The position numbers and the translations under genes were made by a program. Shown here one piece after another: positions 7,211 through 14,423 of a DNA stretch of 14,423 nt. Location: positions 1-14,423 of the forward strand of contig CAZQSL010000097.1 in the NCBI GenBank assembly GCA_964595945.1, given 5' to 3'. Each line of letters begins with the position of its first letter. The first letter of the stretch is position 1. The notes under the pieces are model-generated. The model had not been told where the DNA came from. It did not search any database and saw only the letters and a program-made list of their open reading frames with translations. Origin of the DNA: CAZQSL01 sp964595945. GTDB taxonomy: Bacteria; UBP15; UBA6099; JAJRTR01.

Positions 7211-8563
7211 TTACTCGATGTTGAATACCCTTTTGACTTCGGAGATGATTTCGTCGGTTGAAGATTCGGCGACTGATTCGTCCCATGTTTCGACCATGAC
7301 GCGGATGAGTGGCTCTGTGCCTGAGGGGCGCACGACTACACGGCCCTGATCTCCGAGACGTTTTTCGACATCGGCCACCTTGTCCTGTATCTCCTGGCTT
7401 GCGTAGAAGGACTCCTTGTCGGGGACGCGAACGTTTTTGAGGAACTGAGCGGAGCGTTTCATGGCGGTGAGTTCCGAAAATGGGTGGCCTTCGAGCGCGG
7501 TGACGCGCATGGCCTGCGCTGCCGTGAGAAGTCCGTCGCCGGTTGTGGCGTGATTGAGGAATATGATATGGCCTGACTGTTCGCCGCCGAGCACATAGCC
7601 GCCTGCCTGCATGTCGCGCAGGACGTATTTGTCGCCGACTTGTGCGCGGATCATTTTTGTGTCGAATTCCGCGAGTGCTTTTTCGAATCCCATATTGCTC
7701 ATGACGGTAGCGACGACGGTATCGCCGGAAAGCTTGTTTTCCTTTTTCATGTGTCGCGCGCAGAGGAGCATGATCTGGTCGCCGTCGATAATCTGGCCCT
7801 TTTCGTCGATGAAGATCGCGCGGTCGGCATCGCCGTCGAAAGCGACGCCGAGGACGGCTTTGTGGCGAAGCACTTTTTCGCGGAGGATGGCTGGTTTCGT
7901 CGAGCCGCAGTTGACGTTGATCTTTCTGCCGTCTTCGTCGCTGTTGATGAAAATGACTTCGTCGGCGACATCGGCGAAGATGCGTTTGGCGATGCGTGAG
8001 CCTGCTCCGTTGGCGCAGTCGATCACGATGGGCGACTCGAAAAAGACGCCGCGGAGGAATCTTTTAATAAATGAAACGTAGGCCGATGTTTCCTTGGTTT
8101 TGTCGACCGAGCACCCGACTCTGTCGCCCGGGACGCAGTGGATACAGTTGGCGCCGTTGTTCATAATGACTTCGATGGCCTTTTCGTCGGCATCTTCGAG
8201 CTTGTAGCCCGAAGAAGAGAAGATTTTGATGCCGTTGTCTTCGACGGGATTGTGTGAGGCGGATATCATGATGCCGCAGTCACAGTTGAGTGCGTTGGTC
8301 ATATAGGCGAGGCAGGGAGTGGGGGCGATGCCGATGCGCCATGCTTCCGCGCCGGTCGAGCATACGCCAGCTATGATGGCGGCTTCGATCATGTCGCCCG
8401 AGAGGCGGGTGTCTTTGCCGATGAGCACGCGTCCGCGTTTTTTCGTTTTGCTGTTGCAGAGGTGATAGGCCGCGCTTTTGCCCACGAGGAGTGATATCTC
8501 CGCCGTGAGTTCCATGTTGGCCTGACCTCTGATGCCGTCTGTTCCGAATTTTGCCTTTTGCAT
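7211..8563 (-). CDS. glmM: Phosphoglucosamine mutase
   Basis: GlmM interconverts glucosamine-6-phosphate and glucosamine-1-phosphate, feeding UDP-GlcNAc and so peptidoglycan and lipopolysaccharide. The 450 residues show every family landmark: N-terminal FGTDGIRG, the phosphoserine loop SASHNP (active Ser103), the magnesium loop DGDADR (243-248), the sugar-binding GGEQSGH (326-332) and the phosphate-binding RPSGTEP (412-418). Length is normal. The ATG at 8563 is preferred because AGAGG lies five bases upstream; a GTG at 8569 would overlap that site. It follows cdaR by 31 bases, the arrangement cdaA-cdaR-glmM known from Firmicutes, where GlmM binds and inhibits CdaA. The same link between cell-wall precursor supply and cyclic di-AMP is a reasonable inference here. 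A phosphomannomutase is less likely given the SASHNP form and the neighbourhood. Confidence 0.93.
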   Translation of the reverse strand: MQKAKFGTDGIRGQANMELTAEISLLVGKSAAYHLCNSKTKKRGRVLIGKDTRLSGDMIEAAIIAGVCSTGAEAWRIGIAPTPCLAYMTNALNCDCGIMISASHNPVEDNGIKIFSSSGYKLEDADEKAIEVIMNNGANCIHCVPGDRVGCSVDKTKETSAYVSFIKRFLRGVFFESPIVIDCANGAGSRIAKRIFADVADEVIFINSDEDGRKINVNCGSTKPAILREKVLRHKAVLGVAFDGDADRAIFIDEKGQIIDGDQIMLLCARHMKKENKLSGDTVVATVMSNMGFEKALAEFDTKMIRAQVGDKYVLRDMQAGGYVLGGEQSGHIIFLNHATTGDGLLTAAQAMRVTALEGHPFSELTAMKRSAQFLKNVRVPDKESFYASQEIQDKVADVEKRLGDQGRVVVRPSGTEPLIRVMVETWDESVAESSTDEIISEVKRVFNIE

Positions 8564-8594
8564 TTTCACCTCTGAGATGTAGCGTCACCGAGCA

Positions 8595-9782
8595 TCATTT
8601 GCTGTCGATGACGAGTCTTATCTGCTGTGGGGAGAAGTCGATCCTGATGTTGCCACCTGAAGACGTGAGCGACTTGACGACAGGTTTGACCGTGTGGACG
8701 CCAGGGCTGAGCTGGAGAGCGTCTATGATCGCCGTAAAATCGTCGGCGGTGAGATCGCCCTGCGTGTCCGATGTGATTTTGATGCGTACGCTTTGGGGTG
8801 TTACCGATTCGAGGCGGCAGTCGCGGCAGAGGTTGAGTATGGTGACCGGGACATCGAGTGCGTTTTTCTGCTGCTTCGAGTCATTGGCTGGTGTGTTTGT
8901 GCGGCAGGTGATGGTGACCCGCGAACTCGATGGAGTGACGCCTTGCGGGACTCTGAGAGCTACCTCCGCCACGCCGGAAGCCGGACATTTTTCGATCGCG
9001 TATTTTTCGGTAGATACGCTGTCGATAGTGGCGAGATCATCGGGCGCGCCGGTCAGTGTGACAGTCTGCGGAAAAACATCGAAAGCTACGTTGGGCATTT
9101 CGCCGCCGGTCACATCGGGTTTCACGGGTACAGGCTTGTCAACCTTTTCCATCAGCGTGATGGTCACGGCGACCGTCTCAGGGACGATCCTGACACCGGT
9201 GACACTGTCGCCATTTCTGTCGGTCACGATTAGCCTGGCATTTCTGGAGAGGGATTTGCCAGTGGCCTTGTCGAAAATCCTTGCGGTGACATGCGAGACC
9301 CTGTCAAGGCGTTTCCTGTCACCTGACACGGTGACCTGGGCAGGGTCGGAGACAGTGCGGAATGATCCCTGAGGCAGATCCGACTCGAAGATCACGCGCA
9401 CTGGCATCTTCATCGAGCCGAGTTCGCGCACGGTGACCTGGGCATAAAGCCTGCGGGAAGCGATGGTGAGTCCGGTGCGATTGTAGATTTTAATGGGCAG
9501 CCGGTACTCGCCGGCGCCCTTGCCGCGCAGGTCGATGCGTGCCTGGATGGACGAAGTGTCGATCTGTTTGAGCTCGGCGGCCGAGCCCTGCACGGTGATG
9601 GCCATTTCGTTGGGATCGACCTTGCAGCGATAGCGTGGATCGAGCTTTTCGCATGAAATGGGCACGCTGATTTCATCACGGGTGCGTGGCTGGTGCTGCG
9701 AATTTATGACCCACCAGACAAGCGTCGCGAGGAAGACCGCAACGATTTTCACCTTGTAGTTGTTGAGGAATAGTGACCTCAT
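8595..9782 (-). CDS. cdaR: YbbR-domain regulator of diadenylate cyclase
   Basis: CdaR (YbbR) is a membrane-anchored protein whose extracytoplasmic YbbR domains modulate CdaA activity. This 395-residue protein has a short basic N-terminus and one transmembrane helix (about 11-28, VKIVAVFLATLVWWVI), followed by an all-beta exterior part. I count about four YbbR-like repeats (roughly 36-118, 124-211, 216-293 and 308-392). Each contains the typical strand patterns such as MAITVQGSAAEL and VTLTGAPDDL. The gene overlaps the end of cdaA by four bases (ATGA), so the two are translationally coupled, and AGGGA stands six bases before its ATG. The gene position and repeat architecture make the call firm. 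Individual repeats are divergent, as is normal for the family. Confidence 0.88.
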   Translation of the reverse strand: MRSLFLNNYKVKIVAVFLATLVWWVINSQHQPRTRDEISVPISCEKLDPRYRCKVDPNEMAITVQGSAAELKQIDTSSIQARIDLRGKGAGEYRLPIKIYNRTGLTIASRRLYAQVTVRELGSMKMPVRVIFESDLPQGSFRTVSDPAQVTVSGDRKRLDRVSHVTARIFDKATGKSLSRNARLIVTDRNGDSVTGVRIVPETVAVTITLMEKVDKPVPVKPDVTGGEMPNVAFDVFPQTVTLTGAPDDLATIDSVSTEKYAIEKCPASGVAEVALRVPQGVTPSSSRVTITCRTNTPANDSKQQKNALDVPVTILNLCRDCRLESVTPQSVRIKITSDTQGDLTADDFTAIIDALQLSPGVHTVKPVVKSLTSSGGNIRIDFSPQQIRLVIDSK

Positions 9783-10612
9783 TTTTTGTCCCTGATCATA
9801 GATGAGTACGTGGCGCTCTGCGGGAAGCAGATGGAGTAGAGAAGTTCGCGGAGCGCGTCGGGTTTGATGTCTTTGATGAGCTTGCCGTTGTGAGCGAGCG
9901 AGATGTGGCCGGTTTCTTCGGAAACGATGAGAGCCACGGCGTCTGAGACTTCAGTGATACCGAGTGCGGCTCGGTGTCGAGAGCCGACTTCCTGCGGCAG
10001 GGTGGGATTGTCGGACAGAGGCAGGAAACACCCCGCGGCCATGATCCTGTTGCCGCGCACGAGCGTCGCTCCGTCATGCAGAAATGTATGTGGGAAGAAA
10101 ATCGTCTTGAGAAGTTCTGGCGTCAGCAGTGAGTCGAGCGGCGTGCCCGAGCGCGTGTGATCATCGAGCGGCGTTTCCTGTTCGACGACGATCAGAGCGC
10201 CCATCTTGACGATAGCGAGGTCTTCGAGAGTGACGACAAGCGCGTGAATGAGTCTTATGATCTGCTCTTTTTCGAGACCTCCGAACCGTTTTTGCCACAT
10301 GCTCTTCTGCCCCATGTGTTCGAGAGCGCGGCGAAGTTCGGGCTGGAACACGATAGGCACGACGACAAGCATCGCCGCGCCAAGCCCCTTGAGTATGAAA
10401 AAGACCGTCTCAAGCCTGAGCAGGTAGCAAGCGAACGCAAACGCGAGCAAAATCGACATGCCGCGCATGATCGCGCCGGCGCGCGATTTCTGCAGAAATA
10501 CGAGCAGGTGATAGATCGCGATACCAATGATGCCTATTTCAACGGCGGCCTTCACCACCCCCAGAGGGGACAGCGAGGTGAAAACATTGAAATAGCTGCC
10601 CAGATAATTCAT
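9779..10612 (-). CDS. cdaA: Diadenylate cyclase (cyclic di-AMP synthase)
   Basis: CdaA joins two ATP molecules into cyclic di-AMP, a second messenger controlling potassium and osmolyte balance and cell-wall homeostasis. The 277-residue protein has three predicted membrane helices (about 20-40, 48-65 and 68-89), then VFQPELRRALE and the DAC domain. The catalytic DGA motif (180-182, in FLHDGA) and RHR motif (212-214, in GSRHRAALG) are both intact, as is SEETGHIS (231-238), so the enzyme should be active. Length matches CdaA rather than DisA or CdaS. The ATG follows the argH TGA by only three bases, with AGGA as a plausible ribosome site inside the argH end. Its next neighbour is cdaR, overlapping by four bases. 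No cyclic di-AMP phosphodiesterase of the GdpP, PgpH or DhhP type occurs in the window. Confidence 0.94.
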   Translation of the reverse strand: MNYLGSYFNVFTSLSPLGVVKAAVEIGIIGIAIYHLLVFLQKSRAGAIMRGMSILLAFAFACYLLRLETVFFILKGLGAAMLVVVPIVFQPELRRALEHMGQKSMWQKRFGGLEKEQIIRLIHALVVTLEDLAIVKMGALIVVEQETPLDDHTRSGTPLDSLLTPELLKTIFFPHTFLHDGATLVRGNRIMAAGCFLPLSDNPTLPQEVGSRHRAALGITEVSDAVALIVSEETGHISLAHNGKLIKDIKPDALRELLYSICFPQSATYSSMIRDKK

Positions 10613-10615
10613 CGG

Positions 10616-12034
10616 TCACTTTTTCCTGGCGAGTATTCTTTTTGCCTTGCCGACCTGTCTCATGACTTCCCTGGGCGATGCCGCGCCCGGAGTCGCTCTG
10701 CGCGTCACGGCGCCCGCTGGCGAAAGTACATCGTAAATATCCGTGTCGAACAGTTCGGACTCAGCTCTGAATTCGTCCAGCGAAAGCTCATCGAAAAGAC
10801 GGTTTTCGTCGACACATTTTTTGACAAGCCTGCCGACGATATGATGCGTTTCCCTGAAAGGAAGTCCGCGCCGCACGAGGTAATCGGTTATGTCGACAGC
10901 AGTCAGAAACCCGTCACGGGTGGCGCCGAGCAGGCGCTTTTTGTCAAATCGCGCCCCTTCGACGAGCCGCGCGAACAGATCGAGCGACGACAGCACGGTG
11001 CGCACTGCGTCGAATATCGGCTCCTTGTCTTCCTGCAAGTCGCGGTTGTATGTGAGCGGCAATCCCTTGAGGGTGACAATCAGTGAAATCAGCGAACCCG
11101 TCACGCGGCCGTTTTTGCCCCTGATGAGTTCCGCTACATCCGGATTTTTCTTCTGCGGCATGATACTGCTGCCCGTGCAGAGCGCGTCGGGGAAATCCAC
11201 GAATCGGAACTCCGATGACATCCAGATCACGAATTCCTCACACGCGCGGCCAAGGTGGTTCATGGCAATCGTACATGCCGAGAGAAATTCGATGGCAAAG
11301 TCGCGATCGGCGACCGCGTCCATACTGTTGTCGCACACGCAGCGAAAGCCGAGTTCGGCGGCCACGATGCGAGGATCGGTCGGCAGCGCAGTGCCAGCGA
11401 GAGCGCCCGCACCGAGCGGCAGGGTATTGAGCCTGTCAGCGCAGTCGGCAAATCTGCCGGCATCGCGGTCAAGCATAAAAAAGTAAGCCATGAGATGATG
11501 CCCGAGAGTCACGGGCTGTGCGCGCTGGAAATGAGTATAGCCGGGCATGACGGTAGCGGCATGGTCTTCCGCCTGCACGACAAGCGCCGACTGCACGTCC
11601 CGTATGGCCTCGATGATGCGGCTGGCGGCGTCGCGCAGATACAACTTGAGATCAGTTACAACCTGATCGTTGCGGCTGCGGGCGGTATGCAGCCTCCCGG
11701 CCGGAGCGCCGATGAGCGTCGCGAGCCTCGTCTCTATGTTCATGTGGACATCTTCGAGCTTTTCGCTGAAAACAAATGTGCCGCCGGCGACCTCATCGCG
11801 GATCGTTTCAAGCCCCGTTTTGATCGCTTTGAAATCCTCAGCGGAAATTATACCGCACTGCGCGAGCATCCCGGCATGGGCGATACTCTGGCGGATGTCG
11901 AAAAGGGCAAGCTCGCAGTCGTAGTGGACGGATGCGGAAAATTTCTCCACAGCCGCGTCTGTGGGCTGATCGAAGCGTCCGCCCCAGGGTTTCGCTGCCG
12001 TTGTCGCTGTTTTTTTCTCGGTTTTTTTTGCCAT
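10616..12034 (-). CDS. argH: Argininosuccinate lyase
   Basis: ArgH splits argininosuccinate into arginine and fumarate, the final step of arginine biosynthesis in the cytoplasm, as a homotetramer of the fumarase/aspartase superfamily. The protein (472 residues from 12034) has WGGRF (17-21), HTARSRND (116-123), PGYTHFQRAQP with the general-acid His168 (164-174), and the superfamily signature GSSIMPQKKNPD (288-299), whose serine loop is catalytic. The C-terminus runs past the usual end with a basic GKAKRILARKK tail. The start is uncertain. A TTG at 12085 falls inside the predicted -10 box and is unlikely, while ATGs at 12049 and 12034 are both possible, with only weak ribosome sites. The N-terminus is lysine/threonine-rich and encoded by A-runs. 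argH heads the minus-strand cluster, three bases before cdaA, a coupling I would not have predicted. Confidence 0.92.
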   Translation of the reverse strand: MAKKTEKKTATTAAKPWGGRFDQPTDAAVEKFSASVHYDCELALFDIRQSIAHAGMLAQCGIISAEDFKAIKTGLETIRDEVAGGTFVFSEKLEDVHMNIETRLATLIGAPAGRLHTARSRNDQVVTDLKLYLRDAASRIIEAIRDVQSALVVQAEDHAATVMPGYTHFQRAQPVTLGHHLMAYFFMLDRDAGRFADCADRLNTLPLGAGALAGTALPTDPRIVAAELGFRCVCDNSMDAVADRDFAIEFLSACTIAMNHLGRACEEFVIWMSSEFRFVDFPDALCTGSSIMPQKKNPDVAELIRGKNGRVTGSLISLIVTLKGLPLTYNRDLQEDKEPIFDAVRTVLSSLDLFARLVEGARFDKKRLLGATRDGFLTAVDITDYLVRRGLPFRETHHIVGRLVKKCVDENRLFDELSLDEFRAESELFDTDIYDVLSPAGAVTRRATPGAASPREVMRQVGKAKRILARKK

Positions 12035-12084
12035 CGCACTCACAATCATTGATGTAAAACTCGCGCTGCTGTCATTGGACTGCA

Positions 12085-12090
12085 ATTATA
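12085..12090 (-). promoter_or_regulatory. Consensus -10 box for the argH-cdaA cluster
   Basis: The minus strand reads a perfect TATAAT here. The hexamer 17 bases upstream (12108-12113, ACCGCG) is not a good -35, so the promoter may need an activator or a different sigma factor. Transcription would start near 12078 and give a leader of 30-45 bases before the ATGs at 12049 and 12034. This rules out the TTG at 12085 as the argH start. Confidence 0.5.
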
Positions 12091-12108
12091 GCCTTGCAGT
12101 CGAATTAC

Positions 12109-12122
12109 GCGGTGATAACCGC
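12109..12122. repeat. Inverted repeat over the argH -35 region
   Basis: GCGGT-gata-ACCGC forms a perfect five-base inverted repeat with a four-base spacer. It is centred about 38 bases upstream of the predicted argH transcription start, where a repressor or a class II activator would bind. It is too short to be certain. Confidence 0.35.
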
Positions 12123-12130
12123 ACAATGTC

Positions 12131-12142
12131 GCACGCGCGTGC
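12131..12142. repeat. Twelve-base perfect palindrome upstream of argH
   Basis: GCACGCGCGTGC is a perfect palindrome, centred about 59 bases upstream of the predicted argH start point. It may be an operator or activator site. It could also arise by chance, since alternating CG is easily self-complementary. Confidence 0.3.
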
Positions 12143-12310
12143 TAAATTCTACCAAAAAAAGGCGGATTTTGCACGTCCGAAACGGGAGTTCGCTTAAAAA
12201 AGTGGAATTTTCGGCGCGTATCAGGAAATAATACCGACAAATCAGCGAATATTGCTCTTTTTGTGCTAAGTATCCCGGGTTACGGCACCATTGCCAGTTC
12301 GTGACGGACT

Positions 12311-13672
12311 CTATCTCATAAAAATAAAGGTAATCACGAAAAACAGCGGGAACAAAATGGTCACCGACCATGCCATGTAGCCGAAAAATGACGGCATTTT
12401 TATACCCGAGTGTTCGGCGATGGATTTCACCATGAAATTGGGGCCGTTGCCGATATAGGTATTGGCGCCCATAAAAACCGCGCCGAGCGAAACCGCGCGG
12501 AGGATTTCCGGAGCGATCGGGCCACCGAAGAGATGCAGCAGGTTGCTGCCGCCCTCGCTGATTGATATGCCGAGCGACATGAATGTCAGATATGTCGGCG
12601 CGTTGTCGAGGAAGCTCGACAGGATGCCCGTCGCCCAGAAAAACTGCCACGGCTCCGTCACTCCGAACGCTTTCCCCCGGTAGTGCAGTATTTCCAGCGC
12701 GGGGATCATGCAGATGAATATCGCGGCGAAAAGTATCGCAACTTCCTTGATCGGATGCCACTTGAATTCGTTTTCCTGATGCACGATCGCCGGGGTGATC
12801 CTGTAGGACAGGGCAGCCATCGTCAGCATGATGCCGACCTGTATCGCTTCGCGCCAGTAGCCGAGTCCTTTCGGCAGAAACGAGTATAGCAGCACCGCGC
12901 CAAGCACTCCGGTGAGAAATGCAAAATTGATCTTGCCATCGATCACGATCTTTTCGTTCGGCACCTTTTCCGTCTGCTCTTCCTTGTTGTGGAAATAGTG
13001 CAGATCGACAAGGTAGAAAATGCCGAGCAGTCCAATGGTCATCACGAGCCATTCCGGAAAGAGCTGCATCGTCCAGAAAAACGGAACGCCTCGCAAAAGC
13101 CCGAGAAACAGCGGCGGATCGCCGAGCGGCGTCAGACACCCGCCTACATTGCTGACGAGAAATATCAGAAATACGACGATATGCACCTTGTGCAGGCGGT
13201 TGGAATTGGCCCTGATGAGCGGCCGCACGAGTATCATCGAAGCGCCGGTAGTGCCGATCAGATTAGCGAGTACCGCGCCGATCGCCAGAAATGTCACATT
13301 GAGCAGCGGCGTGCCTTGCAGCCGCCCTTTCACATAGATACCGCCGGAAATGACAAAAAGCGATCCGAGCAGTGCTATGAATCCTATGTACTCCAGCACC
13401 GTGTGCATCACCCATACCGGCTCATAAGTCAGCAGCCATATCCCCACCGGCACACCCCAAAAGGCGGCGACCTTCGGGAAATTGTGTTCCCACCACTCAC
13501 CGGCAAAGAGAGGTATCACCGCAAGCGACAGCAGGATACCGGCAAAAGGCAGCACGCTCCACGGCTTGAGAGCGAGTGCCGCCGCCGACTCGCCGCCCGC
13601 CGCATACACGGGAGCTCCAACCGTGACTGCCACCGCTGTCACAACTAAAGGCATATTGATTTTTTTCACCAT
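12311..13672 (-). CDS. Sodium:proton antiporter-like transporter (CitT/ArsB/NhaD superfamily)
   Basis: This 453-residue integral membrane protein has about eleven to thirteen hydrophobic segments. Its two half-sites match the ion transporter superfamily that includes NhaD antiporters and ArsB. The first is LIGTTGASMILVRPLIRAN (138-156) followed by NVGGCLTPLGDPPLFLG (175-191). The second is SSFLDNAPTYL (352-362, with D356 and N357) followed by GANTYIGNGPNFMVKSIA (402-419). These carry the charged and polar residues that bind sodium or protons. A cytoplasmic or exterior loop rich in charge lies near 228-245. The N-terminus (MVKKINMPLVVTAVAVTVGAPVYA) resembles a signal peptide or first helix. 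The ATG at 13672 is chosen because the promoter at 13718-13746 leaves only a short leader; an ATG at 13702 is the alternative, and the longer frame to 13738 starts upstream of the -10. The exact substrate, sodium or a dicarboxylate, is not proven. Confidence 0.8.
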   Translation of the reverse strand: MVKKINMPLVVTAVAVTVGAPVYAAGGESAAALALKPWSVLPFAGILLSLAVIPLFAGEWWEHNFPKVAAFWGVPVGIWLLTYEPVWVMHTVLEYIGFIALLGSLFVISGGIYVKGRLQGTPLLNVTFLAIGAVLANLIGTTGASMILVRPLIRANSNRLHKVHIVVFLIFLVSNVGGCLTPLGDPPLFLGLLRGVPFFWTMQLFPEWLVMTIGLLGIFYLVDLHYFHNKEEQTEKVPNEKIVIDGKINFAFLTGVLGAVLLYSFLPKGLGYWREAIQVGIMLTMAALSYRITPAIVHQENEFKWHPIKEVAILFAAIFICMIPALEILHYRGKAFGVTEPWQFFWATGILSSFLDNAPTYLTFMSLGISISEGGSNLLHLFGGPIAPEILRAVSLGAVFMGANTYIGNGPNFMVKSIAEHSGIKMPSFFGYMAWSVTILFPLFFVITFIFMR

Positions 13673-13717
13673 AGTTTCACTTTCAAAACCAGCGTTTATC
13701 ATCACATATATCCATAA

Positions 13718-13746
13718 CTTATAGTGCCTTGTCTCCAAACAATCAA
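13718..13746 (-). promoter_or_regulatory. Sigma-70-type promoter for the antiporter gene
   Basis: On the minus strand, TTGATT (13741-13746) and TATAAG (13718-13723) are exactly 17 bases apart. Transcription would start near 13711, with the ATG at 13672 about 40 bases downstream. This also shows that the codons around 13738 cannot belong to the protein. Confidence 0.6.
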
Positions 13747-13802
13747 CTTACAAGTTTTTTCACGATCGATCATTTCAGGTGTATCCATTCTCTATTTCAG
13801 TG

Positions 13803-13808
13803 TATAAT
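13803..13808 (+). promoter_or_regulatory. Consensus -10 box for the hydrolase gene
   Basis: A perfect TATAAT lies 47 bases before the GTG at 13856. No good -35 hexamer is found 16-18 bases upstream (13780-13786 reads tgtatcc), so the call rests on the -10 alone. Confidence 0.4.
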
Positions 13809-13841
13809 ACGCGAAAAGTGTGCCGCCCGCGCACGCACTGC

Positions 13842-13848
13842 AAAGGAG
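13842..13848 (+). promoter_or_regulatory. Strong ribosome binding site fixing a GTG start
   Basis: AAAGGAG lies seven bases before the GTG at 13856. It decides for this start and against ATG codons in other frames nearby and the later in-frame ATG at codon 13, which would cut into the signal peptide. Confidence 0.8.
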
Positions 13849-13855
13849 AAACACA

Positions 13856-14423
13856 GTGCCCGCAAAAGCCCGCAACCCCCTCGTCCGCGCCATGCTCGCC
13901 GCGCTCATCATCACAGCAACGATCGCCTCGAAAACCGCTGCCACATCCCCGCCCGTCCAGTCAGACATCCTCTATGGCACATTCGACGGCTACAGGCTCA
14001 TGGGCGATTTCTATCCTCCCGCCGACGCGGCCTCGCCAGCTCCCGCACTGGTGCTCGTCCACGGCGGCGGATTCGTACAGGGTGACAAGGCGCAACCCAA
14101 CGCCGCGCGCCTCGCCCAGTACCTTGCCGATCACGGCTATGCCGTCTTTTCGATCAACTACCGTCTCACGCAGGACGGCGGCGTTTTCCCCAACAATGTC
14201 CACGATGTCAAATGCGCCGTAAAGTGGTTCCGCTCACGCGCGGACGAATTCGGCGTCGACCCGGCCCGCACCGGCATACTCGGCATGTCCGCCGGCGGCT
14301 ACCTCGCATCGTTTGTGGCAACCACACGCTACACTCCGGAATTTTCCCCCGCCTCCTGCGGCGACCCTCGCGCTGACGCCCAGCAGCCGGAAGTCCCCTT
14401 CGCTGTCATCTGGTACGGCATCC
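13856..14423 (+). CDS. Secreted alpha/beta hydrolase (esterase/lipase-like), cut by the window edge
   Basis: The first 189 residues are visible and the C-terminus lies beyond the window. Translation starts at a GTG behind a strong ribosome site. The N-terminus is a signal peptide (MPAKARNPLVRAML, then ALIITATIASKTAAT), so the enzyme should be exported. It then shows the esterase/lipase pattern: a leading strand DILYGTFDGYRLMGDFYPP, the oxyanion motif HGGGF (69-73) after ALVLV, and the nucleophile elbow GMSAGG with predicted Ser145 (143-148). This fits the acetyl-esterase/BD-FAE or hormone-sensitive-lipase-like group, which often removes acetyl or feruloyl groups from plant or algal polysaccharide. 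The acid and histidine of the triad are expected in the missing part. It is divergent from the antiporter, with its own -10 box. The hydrolase fold is confident; the substrate is unknown. Confidence 0.85.
   Translation, partial: MPAKARNPLVRAMLAALIITATIASKTAATSPPVQSDILYGTFDGYRLMGDFYPPADAASPAPALVLVHGGGFVQGDKAQPNAARLAQYLADHGYAVFSINYRLTQDGGVFPNNVHDVKCAVKWFRSRADEFGVDPARTGILGMSAGGYLASFVATTRYTPEFSPASCGDPRADAQQPEVPFAVIWYGI

Noticed and set aside
7176..7286. Upstream extension of the C25 peptidase by 37 codons
   Set aside because: It would overlap glmM and hide the signal peptide; the ATG at 7175 has a GGAG site and gives a normal export signal.
10157..11086. Long plus-strand open frame (309 codons) opposite cdaA and argH
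   Set aside because: It lies entirely antisense to two strongly recognised genes, has a composition driven by their codon bias, and shows no known motif.
11255..12052. Plus-strand open frame of 265 codons opposite argH
   Set aside because: It is the complement of a well-conserved lyase with no motif or ribosome site; a shadow of GC-rich codon use.
12154..12179. T-run (minus strand) after a CGGA/TCCG stem, as a terminator for the antiporter transcript
   Set aside because: The stem is just four base pairs around nine unpaired bases; possible but not supportable.
12105..13139. Minus-strand open frame of 344 codons in another frame of the antiporter
   Set aside because: Most of it overlaps the recognised membrane protein in a shifted frame, its sequence is arginine/histidine-rich nonsense, and it runs through the argH promoter region.
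12989..13648. Plus-strand open frame of 219 codons opposite the antiporter
   Set aside because: Antisense shadow with no recognisable domain.

Overview
The window is 14.4 kb of gene-dense bacterial chromosome, fairly GC-rich (above 50 % by eye). It holds twelve protein genes, one of them cut by the right edge. I see no RNA genes, CRISPR arrays, insertion sequences or long repeats. Several features suggest a free-living, signal-peptide-exporting bacterium from a deep or poorly sampled lineage: a cdaA-cdaR-glmM cluster (best known from Firmicutes), a secreted gingipain-type C25 peptidase, an NhaD/ArsB-type ion transporter and a cysteine-rich DUF3795-like protein. A Verrucomicrobia/Lentisphaerae-like or candidate-phylum source fits, but the window has no rRNA or marker that fixes the taxonomy.

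Left part (1-4380). After a short non-coding edge lies an unrecognised 277-residue gene on the minus strand (218-1051). Divergent from it is thrC (1251-2582), the last step of threonine synthesis. Eight bases later comes a 426-residue protein (2591-3871) with a MAF-like N-terminal domain and a SAM methyltransferase C-terminus. The predicted promoters of the divergent pair face into each other, so their 5' leaders should be mutually antisense. A separate promoter drives a small 12-cysteine DUF3795-like gene (4015-4380), which converges with the large minus-strand cluster across only 7 bases.

Central part (4388-12034, all minus strand). This looks like a seven-gene operon, read from high to low coordinates: argH, cdaA, cdaR, glmM, a C25 peptidase, a 69-residue small protein and a PHP-family histidinol-phosphatase-like enzyme. 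The spacings are 3, -4, 31, 35, 31 and 0 bases. CdaA makes cyclic di-AMP, CdaR regulates it, and GlmM makes glucosamine-1-phosphate for cell-wall precursors. Adding argH upstream, and the peptidase, small protein and phosphatase downstream, is the most distinctive aspect of the window. A TATAAT box and two inverted repeats sit in front of argH.

Right part (12311-14423). A 453-residue ion transporter of the CitT/ArsB/NhaD fold lies on the minus strand with its own good promoter. Divergent from it, a signal-peptide-bearing alpha/beta hydrolase starts at a GTG with a strong ribosome binding site and runs off the window. Cyclic di-AMP commonly controls potassium and sodium transport, so an ion transporter beside the cdaA operon is suggestive, but its transcription looks independent. 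No strong intrinsic terminator was seen anywhere.
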